Shown here one piece after another: positions 34,874 to 43,298 of a DNA stretch of 64,000 nt. Source of the DNA: Patiriisocius marinistellae. GTDB lineage: Bacteria > Bacteroidota > Bacteroidia > Flavobacteriales > Flavobacteriaceae. Position numbers and translations under genes: made by a program. Under the pieces are notes generated by a model, which made no database searches, had not been told where the DNA came from, and saw only the letters and a program-made list of their open reading frames with translations. The DNA is taken from the NCBI RefSeq assembly GCF_009014635.1, contig NZ_BKCF01000005.1, forward strand, positions 186,001-250,000, given 5' to 3'. Every line of letters starts with the position of its first letter. Positions within the stretch are counted from its first letter, which is position 1.

Positions 34874-36226
34874 ATGTCCAAAGACATTAAGATTAAAAAA
34901 GGTCTTACCATTCGCTTAAAAGGCGAAGCGGATAAAACACTTTCAAACGCACCGCGTTCTCGCACATTTGCTATCATTCCTAAAGATTTACACTTAATTA
35001 CACCTAAGATGGTTGTAAAAGAAGGTGCTAAAATACAGGCTGGTGATACGATTTTTTATAGTAAAGACAACGAGGACATCAAGTTTTCATCACCTGTGAG
35101 TGGAACGTTAACGCAAATTGAGCGTGGCGCAAAACGTGTGATCACAAAAATATTGATTGAAGCTGATCAACAAGATGCGTTTAGAGATTTTGGTATTAAA
35201 AATCCAGACTCGATGACTGCAGATGCTATTAAAAATCATTTGTTAGTTTCAGGATGTTGGGCTTTTATTAAGCAACGTCCTTACGATGTTATTGCGAATC
35301 CAGAAGTAATGCCTAAGGCTATTTTTATTTCAGGAATTGATACAGCACCCTTGGCAACAGATCTTGATTTTGCTTTAAGCGGAAAAGAGACAGCGTTGCA
35401 AGCTGCGTTGTCTGCATTAGCAAAATTAACTGAGGGAACTGTGCACGTTACGTTGAGTAATAATGGAAACTCTCCTCTTGCTAATTTGAATGACGTGGTA
35501 TATCACAAAACAAATAATTTGCATCCTGCAGGAAACGTGGGAACTCAAATAAATAAAATTAATCCTGTAAATAAAGGAGAGACTGTATGGACAGTTGCTG
35601 CGCAGGATTTGGTAATTATTGGAGAGTTGTTCTTGACAGGAAAATATAATACAGAGCGTGTTGTTACGCTTGCAGGATCATCAGTTAAAAATCCTAAGTA
35701 TTATAAAACACGTCTAGGTAGTGAAGTAGCTACGGCGGTTTATGATTCTGGATTAAACGAAGAAAATGTGCGTATTATCTCTGGGAATGTGTTAACTGGG
35801 AAAGCGATTTCGCCAAAACAACATTTAGGCTTTTATCATAATGCCATAACGGTAATTCCAGAGGGTGATGATTATGAATTCTTTGGTTGGAATAAGCCTG
35901 TTTTTGATAAAATTTCAACATCAAGAGCGTTGACATTTTCATGGTTATTTCCGAAGAAAAAATTTGACCTTAATACAAACACAAACGGTGAACACAGAGC
36001 ATTTGTGTTGACTGGAAATTATGAGGAGGTCTTTCCTTTAGATATTTATCCAATGCAAATAATGAAAGCATGTATGGTTCAAGACCTAGATGCGATGGAA
36101 GCACTAGGGATGTATGAAGTAGCTCCAGAGGATTTTGCCTTGACTGAATTTGTTTGTGTGTCAAAACAGCCACACCAAGAAATTATAAGAAACGGACTTG
36201 ATTTAATGTATAAAGAAATAGGATAA
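34874..36226 (+). CDS. nqrA: Na+-translocating NADH:quinone reductase subunit A
   Basis: The 450-residue peripheral subunit of the Nqr complex begins MSKDIKIKKGLTIRLKGEA and has the family blocks IPKDLHLITPKMVVKEGAKIQAGD, SPVSGTLTQIERGAKR and the late DIYPMQIMKACMVQDLDAMEALGMYEVAPEDFAL. Nqr couples NADH oxidation by quinone to sodium export, a hallmark of marine bacteria. It starts a six-gene operon with very short gaps (3 bases to nqrB). One exact iterated-motif copy lies in the coding sequence (35947-35956). No flavin is carried by this subunit. Confidence 0.96.
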   Translation: MSKDIKIKKGLTIRLKGEADKTLSNAPRSRTFAIIPKDLHLITPKMVVKEGAKIQAGDTIFYSKDNEDIKFSSPVSGTLTQIERGAKRVITKILIEADQQDAFRDFGIKNPDSMTADAIKNHLLVSGCWAFIKQRPYDVIANPEVMPKAIFISGIDTAPLATDLDFALSGKETALQAALSALAKLTEGTVHVTLSNNGNSPLANLNDVVYHKTNNLHPAGNVGTQINKINPVNKGETVWTVAAQDLVIIGELFLTGKYNTERVVTLAGSSVKNPKYYKTRLGSEVATAVYDSGLNEENVRIISGNVLTGKAISPKQHLGFYHNAITVIPEGDDYEFFGWNKPVFDKISTSRALTFSWLFPKKKFDLNTNTNGEHRAFVLTGNYEEVFPLDIYPMQIMKACMVQDLDAMEALGMYEVAPEDFALTEFVCVSKQPHQEIIRNGLDLMYKEIG

Positions 36227-36229
36227 GTT

Positions 36230-37438
36230 ATGGGAATGAAACAAAGTTTACATAAGCTTAAATTGAAATACGAAGGAACAAAAATGGCGCCTGCGTTTAA
36301 CGCAATACATACATTTTTGTACTTACCAAACGAGACTACTCATAGTGGAGGTCACGTTAGAGCAGCAGATGATTTAAAGCGTACCATGAACATGGTAATT
36401 TTATCATTAGTACCTTGTTTGTTATTTGGTATTTTTAATGCGGGATATCAATATAATTTGCAAACGGGTGATGTTACTAAGGCTTTAAGCTTTTTTAGTC
36501 TAGAGTTTTGGAACATGGCTAACTTTAGCGTTGGTGCATGGAAAGTATTGCCTTTAGTAATAGTGTCCTATGGAGTAGGGCTTGCTGTCGAGTTTATTTT
36601 TGCAGTAATTAAAGGTCATGAGGTTGAAGAAGGGTACTTGGTTACGGGAATGTTAGTTCCTTTGATTGTACCTATAGATATTCCATTGTGGATGTTGACA
36701 GTGGCTGTTATTTTTGGTGTTGTAATAGGTAAAGAAGTATTTGGTGGAACTGGGATGAATATCTTAAATCCAGCATTGACTATTCGTGCTTTCTTATTCT
36801 TCGCATATCCTACTTGGATGTCTGGAGATAAAGTGTGGGTAACTGGAGCAGTTGATACCGTTGGACAACCAGACGCTATAACTGGAGAGACTATTTTAGG
36901 TAGTTTGGCACAAAATAATGGTTTTATGGATTTGAGTACCATGGACCAATTTTTAGGATTTATCCCAGGATCTGTGGGTGAAACTTCAAAGTTGTTGATT
37001 ATCGTGGGAGCACTTATCTTGATTTTATCAAAGATAGGGAGCTGGAGAATAATCTTTAGTACACTAGTAGGTGCATTGACAATGGGACTTATTTTTAACG
37101 GTGTTGTAAGTGCTGGATGGATTGATGAGAGTTCTAAATTCTTTGGATTAATGGATGTTGTATTTTGGCAACATTTATTTATAGGGAGTATTTTGTTTGG
37201 TGCTGTATTTATGGCTACAGACCCTGTGACTGCCTCTCAAACAAACAAAGGGAAATGGATTTACGGATTTTTGATAGGATTTATCTCGATTATGATTCGT
37301 GTATTTAATCCTGCCTATCCTGAAGGAGTATTCCTTGCAATTTTATTAATGAATGTTTTCGCTCCTACAATTGACCACTACGTGTTAGAAGGAAATATCA
37401 AAAGAAGAGCAAAACGTCTTAAAGTTAAAACAGTTTAA
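36230..37438 (+). CDS. nqrB: Na+-translocating NADH:quinone reductase subunit B
   Basis: The 402-residue membrane subunit has about ten hydrophobic helices. The covalent FMN site is visible as D215-AI-T218-G-E-T221 (the D-x-x-[S/T]-G-x-T pattern recognised by the ApbE flavinyl transferase), with Thr221 as the likely attachment. Conserved glycine-rich segments such as GKEVFGGTGMNILNPALTIRAF and MATDPVTASQTNKGKWIYG match the family. It is followed by nqrC with a 2-base gap. An apbE gene that could flavinylate it is at 50071-51081. Confidence 0.96.
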   Translation: MGMKQSLHKLKLKYEGTKMAPAFNAIHTFLYLPNETTHSGGHVRAADDLKRTMNMVILSLVPCLLFGIFNAGYQYNLQTGDVTKALSFFSLEFWNMANFSVGAWKVLPLVIVSYGVGLAVEFIFAVIKGHEVEEGYLVTGMLVPLIVPIDIPLWMLTVAVIFGVVIGKEVFGGTGMNILNPALTIRAFLFFAYPTWMSGDKVWVTGAVDTVGQPDAITGETILGSLAQNNGFMDLSTMDQFLGFIPGSVGETSKLLIIVGALILILSKIGSWRIIFSTLVGALTMGLIFNGVVSAGWIDESSKFFGLMDVVFWQHLFIGSILFGAVFMATDPVTASQTNKGKWIYGFLIGFISIMIRVFNPAYPEGVFLAILLMNVFAPTIDHYVLEGNIKRRAKRLKVKTV

Positions 37439-37440
37439 TT

Positions 37441-38190
37441 ATGGCAGTTAATAAAGATTCTAACGTATATACAATTATATTCACCGTGATAATGGTAGCA
37501 GTTGTAGGTTCATTACTTGCAGGTTTTGCAAGCGGTTTAAAACCAATTATTACTGTGAATGAAGAGGCTGAAAAACAACAGAACATCCTTTATGCAATGA
37601 ATGTAAATGATAATGAAGGAGATGGTGATGTTGTGTTTATTCCAACAGATAGAGTTGCTAGTGAATTTTCTAAATATGTTACAAAGCAAATAGTAATAGA
37701 AGGAGATAAAGTAACCGAAAATGATAAAGCCTATTTAATTGATATTAAAAAGGAGGGAACAAAAGCAAAAGACCCTAATTATACTAGGAGATTACCTTTA
37801 ATGATAGGTGAAAAAGATGGTAAGGAATTATATGTTGTTCCTGTAAGAGGTAAAGGTCTTTGGGATGCTATTTGGGGATTTGTTGCTATGGATAAATCAA
37901 TGACAATCCAAGGGGTTTATTTTGATCACAAGGGAGAGACACCTGGATTAGGTTCAGAAATTAAGCAACGCTATTTTATGGATGACTTTACAGGAGAAAG
38001 TTTTCTAAATGGAAATGCCTTTGAAGGTATCACTGTTGCTAAAGGGAATAATGATCCTTTGAACAATGATAAAACAGATTATGAAGTAGATGCCTTAGCT
38101 GGTGCAACAATAACAGGTGATGGTGTTTCTGCTATGCTTAAAAAGGACGTAAGAATGTACTTGCCATATTTTCAATCTCTAAACAAATAA
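37441..38190 (+). CDS. nqrC: Na+-translocating NADH:quinone reductase subunit C
   Basis: The 249-residue subunit has one N-terminal membrane helix (about residues 10-30) and a periplasmic FMN-binding domain. The flavinylation motif is D217-ALAG-A-T223 near the C-terminus (DALAGATITG), Thr223 being the expected FMN attachment. Other family blocks are GLWDAIWGFVAM and FDHKGETPGLGSEI. It lies between nqrB and nqrD with gaps of 2 and 3 bases. Confidence 0.96.
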   Translation: MAVNKDSNVYTIIFTVIMVAVVGSLLAGFASGLKPIITVNEEAEKQQNILYAMNVNDNEGDGDVVFIPTDRVASEFSKYVTKQIVIEGDKVTENDKAYLIDIKKEGTKAKDPNYTRRLPLMIGEKDGKELYVVPVRGKGLWDAIWGFVAMDKSMTIQGVYFDHKGETPGLGSEIKQRYFMDDFTGESFLNGNAFEGITVAKGNNDPLNNDKTDYEVDALAGATITGDGVSAMLKKDVRMYLPYFQSLNK

Positions 38191-38193
38191 GAA

Positions 38194-38841
38194 ATGGGAT
38201 TATTATCTAAGAAAGACACAAAATTAATACTTGACCCATTAACCGATGATAACCCTATTACTATACAGGTATTGGGTATCTGTTCCGCGTTAGCAATTAC
38301 CGCTCAATTAAAGCCATCTATTGTAATGGCAGTATCGGTAATTTTTGTAATGGGATTAGGAAACGTAGTTATATCTCTATTGAGAAATTTGATTCCGTCA
38401 AAAATTAGAATTATTGTTCAACTTATAGTTGTCGCAACACTCGTTATTATTGTTGACCAAGTATTGAAAGCCTTTGCTTATGAGTTGAGTAAAGAACTCT
38501 CTGTGTTTATTGGGTTAATAATTACAAACTGTATTATCATGGGGCGTTTTGAAGCTTTTGCATTAGGTAATGGTGTATGGAGGTCTTTTCTAGATGGAAT
38601 AGGTAATGCTCTTGGGTATGGAATTATCTTAATTATTGTAGGTTTCTTTAGGGAGTTGCTCGGGTCTGGAACTTTATTTGGATTTAAGGTATTAGGAGAT
38701 CCAATTACTAAAACTGGATTGTATGCAATAGGTTATGAAAATAACGGTTTTATGGTATTACCTCCTATGGCTTTAATAGTAGTGGGAATTATCATTTGGG
38801 TACAACGTAGTAGAAATACTGACCTAATAGAAGAAAATTAA
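38194..38841 (+). CDS. nqrD: Na+-translocating NADH:quinone reductase subunit D
   Basis: The 215-residue membrane subunit has six hydrophobic helices and the family block VFIGLIITNCIIMGRFEAFALGN, whose Cys is part of the intramembrane iron site shared with NqrE. The start LLSKKDTKLILDPLTDDNP is typical. It ends 66 bases before nqrE, the only sizeable gap of the operon, where an RNA hairpin can form. Confidence 0.95.
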   Translation: MGLLSKKDTKLILDPLTDDNPITIQVLGICSALAITAQLKPSIVMAVSVIFVMGLGNVVISLLRNLIPSKIRIIVQLIVVATLVIIVDQVLKAFAYELSKELSVFIGLIITNCIIMGRFEAFALGNGVWRSFLDGIGNALGYGIILIIVGFFRELLGSGTLFGFKVLGDPITKTGLYAIGYENNGFMVLPPMALIVVGIIIWVQRSRNTDLIEEN

Positions 38842-38857
38842 ATAAACTAATTATTTC

Positions 38858-38891
38858 ACACTATCCTAATGATTATTGGGAGTTGAAGTGT
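38858..38891 (+). other. Hairpin in the nqrD-nqrE gap
   Basis: CCTAAT (38865-38870) pairs with ATTGGG (38875-38880) over a GATT loop, and the outer ACACT (38858-38862) pairs with AGTGT (38887-38891) across an asymmetric internal loop. No T run follows, so it is not a terminator. It might be a processing or stability element inside the operon. Confidence 0.4.
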
Positions 38892-38907
38892 AATTAATAA
38901 GATATAT

Positions 38908-39657
38908 ATGGAACACGTTGAATTATTTTTCAAATCAATCTTTGTCGATAACATGGTATTCGCATACTTCTTGGGTATGTGCTCTTACTTGGCTGTATCA
39001 AAAAAAGTGAGTACTGCTGTAGGTCTTGGTGCCGCAGTAATATTTGTATTGACAGTTACAGTACCATTAAACTGGTTTTTAGATCAATATATTTTGCAAC
39101 CTGGTGCATTAGCATGGTTAGATGGTAATAGAGCAACCCCAGAGTTAAGTGCTTACGCAGATTATGACTTGAGCTTCTTATCATTTATTTTATTCATCGC
39201 GACGATTGCAACTATGGTTCAATTAGTTGAAATTATCGTTGAGAAATTCTCACCTTCTTTATACAACTCATTGGGTATTTTCTTGCCGCTAATTGCAGTA
39301 AATTGTGCTATTTTAGGAGGATCATTGTTCATGCAGTCAAGAGAAATCGAAACTGCTGGACTAGCGCTTAATTACGGTTTTAGTTCTGGAATAGGATGGT
39401 TTCTAGCAATTGTTGCAATTGCAGCAATTAGAGAGAAAATTAGATATAGTAATGTGCCAGCTCCTTTAAGAGGTCTTGGAATTACTTTTATTATTACTGG
39501 TTTAATGGCGATTGGTTTTATGAGCTTTGGAGGAATGTTAACCGGTGGTGATGATGCCACTCCTTCATTAGATGGAAATGGTGAAAATGTTGGACAAACT
39601 GAACAAATAATTGAAAAGGAAAATGAGACTGCACAAGTTTTAATTTCAGAAAACTAA
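38908..39657 (+). CDS. nqrE: Na+-translocating NADH:quinone reductase subunit E with C-terminal extension
   Basis: The 249-residue product has the usual six-helix NqrE core, including the block [19 protein letters not shown] with the iron-site Cys and the start [24 protein letters not shown]. The family norm is about 200 residues. The extra length is an insert near residues 60-85 and a hydrophilic tail of about 45 residues after the last helix ([20 protein letters not shown] onward, rich in Gly, Asp and Glu). The tail appears genuine because the frame runs to the stop just before nqrF. Its function is unknown. Confidence 0.94.
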   Translation: MEHVELFFKSIFVDNMVFAYFLGMCSYLAVSKKVSTAVGLGAAVIFVLTVTVPLNWFLDQYILQPGALAWLDGNRATPELSAYADYDLSFLSFILFIATIATMVQLVEIIVEKFSPSLYNSLGIFLPLIAVNCAILGGSLFMQSREIETAGLALNYGFSSGIGWFLAIVAIAAIREKIRYSNVPAPLRGLGITFIITGLMAIGFMSFGGMLTGGDDATPSLDGNGENVGQTEQIIEKENETAQVLISEN

Positions 39658-39672
39658 TAAATAATACAGACT

Positions 39673-40980
39673 ATGTTTTTAGCAGCAAGTACAATAGGCG
39701 TAATAGCAGCAACAGTAGTGGCATTTTTAGTGTTGACATTATTGTTAGTAGCATTATTGTTATTTACAAAACAAAAATTATCACCATCAGGACCTGTTAC
39801 AATTACGATTAACGGTGAGAAAGAAATAGAAGTAGCGAGTGGTGATACATTGCTTACTACATTAGGTGCAAATAAAATATTTTTACCATCTGCTTGTGGT
39901 GGAGGTGGTACTTGTATACAGTGTGAATGTCATGTCTTAGAAGGTGGAGGAGAAGCTTTGCCAACAGAGACGCCGCACTTTAGCCGTAAAGAGTTAAAAG
40001 AAGGAGCACGCTTATCTTGTCAAGTAAAAGTGAAGCAGAACATGAACATCACAATCCCTGAAGAGGTATTTGGGATAAAAAAATGGGATGCTGTCGTAGT
40101 ACGTAATTACAATGTGGCTTCATTTATTAAAGAATTTGTAGTTGAAATCCCGCAGGATATGAATTACAAAGCTGGTGGTTATATACAAATTGAAATTCCT
40201 GAATGTGAAGTGAATTTTAAGGATATGGATATTACTGCACATCCAGAAGAACATGAGACACCAGATAAGTTTCAAGCAGAGTGGGATAAATTTGGTTTAT
40301 GGCCATTAGTGATGAAAAACAATGAAGTTGTGGAAAGAGCCTATTCTATGGCTTCTTACCCAGCCGAAGGTCGTGAGATTATGTTGAATGTACGTATAGC
40401 CACACCACCATGGGATAGAGCAAAAAATCAATGGATGGATGTTAATCCAGGTATTGCTTCCTCATACATATTCAACCTTAAAAAAGGAGATAAATGTGTA
40501 ATTTCTGGACCTTACGGAGAGTTCTTTATTAACCCGTCTGAAAGCGAAATGCTTTATGTAGGTGGTGGAGCAGGAATGGCGCCTATGCGTTCACACCTGT
40601 ATCACTTATTCCGTACATTGAAGACAGGTAGAAAAGTAACGTACTGGTATGGTGGACGTTCAAAGCGCGAGTTATTTTACTTAGACCATTTCCAACAACT
40701 AGAAAATGATTTCCCAAATTTCAAATTTTATTTGGCACTTTCTGAGCCAATGGAAGAAGATAACTGGAAAGTAAAAGATGGAATTGAAGGAGAAGGAGAT
40801 GGCTTTGTAGGATTTATTCATCAAGTTGTAATTGACAACTATTTAAATTTACATGAAAATCCAGAAGACATAGAATTATATTTCTGTGGACCACCCTTGA
40901 TGAATCAAGCAGTTCAAAAAATGGGAGAAGACTTTGGGATTCCAGATGAGCATATTCGCTTTGATGATTTTGGAGGATAA
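39673..40980 (+). CDS. nqrF: Na+-translocating NADH:quinone reductase subunit F
   Basis: The 435-residue electron-entry subunit has an N-terminal membrane helix, then a plant-type 2Fe-2S ferredoxin domain with Cys ligands in SACGGGGTCIQCECHVL and LSCQVKV. A ferredoxin-reductase-like FAD domain (ERAYSMASYPAEGRE) and an NAD-binding domain (YVGGGAGMAPMRSHLYHL, YFCGPPLMN) follow. NADH is oxidised here and electrons pass through FAD and 2Fe-2S to the membrane subunits. It is the last gene of the operon, followed by an iterated-motif copy and a terminator (41005-41038). Confidence 0.97.
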   Translation: MFLAASTIGVIAATVVAFLVLTLLLVALLLFTKQKLSPSGPVTITINGEKEIEVASGDTLLTTLGANKIFLPSACGGGGTCIQCECHVLEGGGEALPTETPHFSRKELKEGARLSCQVKVKQNMNITIPEEVFGIKKWDAVVVRNYNVASFIKEFVVEIPQDMNYKAGGYIQIEIPECEVNFKDMDITAHPEEHETPDKFQAEWDKFGLWPLVMKNNEVVERAYSMASYPAEGREIMLNVRIATPPWDRAKNQWMDVNPGIASSYIFNLKKGDKCVISGPYGEFFINPSESEMLYVGGGAGMAPMRSHLYHLFRTLKTGRKVTYWYGGRSKRELFYLDHFQQLENDFPNFKFYLALSEPMEEDNWKVKDGIEGEGDGFVGFIHQVVIDNYLNLHENPEDIELYFCGPPLMNQAVQKMGEDFGIPDEHIRFDDFGG

Positions 40981-41004
40981 TCTCTTCGGAAATATAAAAA
41001 CATT

Positions 41005-41038
41005 AAACCGCTTTCATTTAATTGAAAGCGGTTTTTTT
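41005..41038 (+). terminator. Terminator of the nqr operon
   Basis: AAACCGCTTTCA pairs with TGAAAGCGGTTT over the loop TTTAAT (41017-41022), followed by a T run. It has the same 24-base core and loop as the terminator at 47374-47403, with one compensatory pair change. An iterated-motif copy (40984-40993) precedes it. Confidence 0.94.
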
Positions 41039-41110
41039 AGTTTTATAATGTTATTATTACTCTATAAATTTTATATTACGATCAAGTTATAACATAAGAA
41101 ACTTAAAAGT

Positions 41111-41524
41111 ATGTCTTTGAAAATAGCAACTATATTACTGCTTGCAGCTATTACAAGTTGCCAATCAATTTCTATTAATGATATTGAAAAAAAAATAGTT
41201 ACTGCATCTCGGCCAGGTCAGTCCCTCACCTTTCAGTATAGTTTGACAATGACAATAAAAGAAGACGTCATGTTGAAGTCGATAATGTATAAGAATGCTT
41301 CTAAGCCTATTAATTTTTCTATTTCAAGATTGCCAGACGGATTGGTTATGTCAAATTCTGAAATGTTACAGTCAGGGATTTATTACATAACAGCAATAGC
41401 CGCATTCGACGAGTCAATAAAATCTAGTAATGATACACTTTTGTTTAATTTTGAAAATAGTTCAAATAAAACTTTTACATTTCAGAAAGAAACAGTTTGG
41501 AAAGGTAACCTACTCACTAAATGA
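41111..41524 (+). CDS. Small lipoprotein, unknown function
   Basis: The 137-residue product has a short hydrophobic signal and a lipobox ending AAITSC (Cys 17). The mature part has a beta-sandwich look and resembles no family that I can name (IEKKIVTASRPGQSLTFQYS, NFSISRLPDG). There is no acidic run after the cysteine, so it may stay in the periplasm. It lies alone between the nqr terminator and the convergent TPR/HTH regulator gene. Confidence 0.6.
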   Translation: MSLKIATILLLAAITSCQSISINDIEKKIVTASRPGQSLTFQYSLTMTIKEDVMLKSIMYKNASKPINFSISRLPDGLVMSNSEMLQSGIYYITAIAAFDESIKSSNDTLLFNFENSSNKTFTFQKETVWKGNLLTK

Positions 41525-41585
41525 TTGTAAATTATATTCATTATTAATCACATCGATACCTTTGTTACCAATTAAAAAAGAAAGT

Positions 41586-43142
41586 TTAATATGTTTTGTT
41601 AATGTGCTCAACAAGTAATTTGCTATTCTCTAAATTCATTTTTTTGCTAATTCTAAATCTTTGACTTTCAACTGCTCTAATCGATTTGTCAAGAAAGAAA
41701 GCAATATCTTTATTTTTAAAACCTAGTTTTAGATAATAACTTATAATTAGTTCTGAGTCACTTAACATAGGGTAAGCCTTATTTATTTTATTGAAAAAAT
41801 CATCATTTAATTCTCTCAATAAATCAATATGATTTTCTTCGTTACTTCTAAGGTTAGATGATTCAGCATTGATATTTCTATATAAATCTCTGAGTTTATT
41901 TTTTTGAGAAGATTCATCTTTAAGTGAGGATACCTGTTTGATTTTATATTTAATTTCAGAAATATAGTTTTCTAGTTCTTGGGTTCTAACAGTTAATTTT
42001 TTATGCTTGGATTTTAATTGAGAAAAGTCTTGCTCTTGGGACGTATAATCTTTTGATCTAGATTTGTAATTTCTGTAAAGTACAATAAGTAGTGTTATAA
42101 TGCCAACTACAATAATGACTAATACTATATTGAAATTTTTTGATTTTGTTACTTTATCGGTTTCTTGTTGTAGTACCGTTTCAGTATCCATTAAAATTTT
42201 ATTCAATTCAAAACTAGCATCTATATTATCGCGTAATATATCTTCTTGAAACATTTTTAAAGAATCTAGATAAGTACGGCTTAAATTTTCCTGTCCTGAT
42301 TTGTTATAAGCTTCGGCAGAGAATGAGAAATATTCTCCTTGAGATATGATTGGCATATATTCTTTTAATTTCCTTGCAGATGATAAATAATATAAGGTTG
42401 AATCAATTTGATTTTTATCTAAGTGTAGTTTGGACATGCAAATATCTAATGTAGCTTTAAAACTTTTGTAATTATATGGAGCGATGGTTGTGTCTAATTT
42501 TAAACTTTGGAGCTCATTTAAATATTTGTTAGCATTGGGGAGGTCTCCCATGTGAATATAATTTGATGCTAACATAAAATTTGCAAATAAGTAATAATAG
42601 CTATCATCAGTTATTTTTTTGTATGTATCTATATTTTGTAAAATTAGTTTATTGCTTTTATCATATTCTTTTTTAGTAAAAGCCATATAAGCTGGCATTT
42701 GTTTTACATCAATAAGACCCAGTGTATTGTTTGACAATAAGAAAAATTTTTCTGCATCGTCTAAATATTTTTGTGCGGTACTGTCTTTTTTAACGAAATA
42801 AGTGTACCTAAACATTTCTAAACTTGCGTTGCCAGCAGTTTCAAAGTCATTTTCTTCTTTGGCATTTCTTATAGATAATAAATAACTTTGATACACTTTT
42901 GCATCTTGATTAATACGGTCGTATGCATACCCTTGTAATAAATAATATTCTCCCACTTTTCCATCTATATTATTTTTCAATGGAGTAGGAATACTATCAA
43001 GAAACTGTAATGCTTTAGTAGCATTTGTGGATACATAAAAATCTGCAGAATCAATTAATTGTGAATAGTTCTTTTCGTTTTGTGCAAAAGAGAAAATTAT
43101 TTGAAATAGTAATATTTTGGTAAGAATATACCTCATGAACAT
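41586..43142 (-). CDS. Membrane TPR protein with C-terminal LuxR-type helix-turn-helix
   Basis: The 518-residue product has a signal peptide (ending FSFAQ), then TPR-like helical repeats (about residues 25-320). A single membrane helix (about 338-356, VLVIIVVGIITLLIVLY) follows, then a coiled-coil linker, and a C-terminal LuxR/GerE-like helix-turn-helix (about 461-508, SELIISYYLKLGFKNKDIAF and SIRAVESQRFRISKKMNL). This plan, periplasmic TPR sensor plus cytoplasmic DNA-binding domain, is common in Bacteroidetes. Its targets are unknown, but the divergent gene at 43299 is a natural candidate. A second ATG two codons in (43136) is also possible. Confidence 0.82.
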   Translation of the reverse strand: MFMRYILTKILLFQIIFSFAQNEKNYSQLIDSADFYVSTNATKALQFLDSIPTPLKNNIDGKVGEYYLLQGYAYDRINQDAKVYQSYLLSIRNAKEENDFETAGNASLEMFRYTYFVKKDSTAQKYLDDAEKFFLLSNNTLGLIDVKQMPAYMAFTKKEYDKSNKLILQNIDTYKKITDDSYYYLFANFMLASNYIHMGDLPNANKYLNELQSLKLDTTIAPYNYKSFKATLDICMSKLHLDKNQIDSTLYYLSSARKLKEYMPIISQGEYFSFSAEAYNKSGQENLSRTYLDSLKMFQEDILRDNIDASFELNKILMDTETVLQQETDKVTKSKNFNIVLVIIVVGIITLLIVLYRNYKSRSKDYTSQEQDFSQLKSKHKKLTVRTQELENYISEIKYKIKQVSSLKDESSQKNKLRDLYRNINAESSNLRSNEENHIDLLRELNDDFFNKINKAYPMLSDSELIISYYLKLGFKNKDIAFFLDKSIRAVESQRFRISKKMNLENSKLLVEHINKTY

Positions 43143-43180
43143 TTTGTTTTAATCTAATGGTTGTTTAAAGGTAAAAATAG

Positions 43181-43188
43181 CAAAATTA
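43181..43188 (-). promoter_or_regulatory. -7 promoter element for TPR/HTH regulator
   Basis: The reverse strand reads TAATTTTG, an exact match, 39 bases before the regulator start. Confidence 0.4.
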
Positions 43189-43264
43189 GATGTTGTGTAG
43201 TATTTGCGTAGTACTTTAAAACGAAATTTAACATCATTCAATTAATCGAATATTGTAAAAAAAA

Positions 43265-43272
43265 TACTTTTG
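43265..43272 (+). promoter_or_regulatory. -7 promoter element for the 1349-residue T9SS protein
   Basis: TACTTTTG matches TAnnTTTG 27 bases before the ATG at 43299. The 76 bases between the two divergent -7 elements would hold any operator. Confidence 0.5.
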
Positions 43273-43298
43273 GTAAATAAAATTTAAACACATTATTT

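Noticed and set aside
36616-36942. Reverse-strand open frame inside nqrB
   Set aside because: It lies wholly within a conserved membrane-protein gene and arises from its codon pattern.
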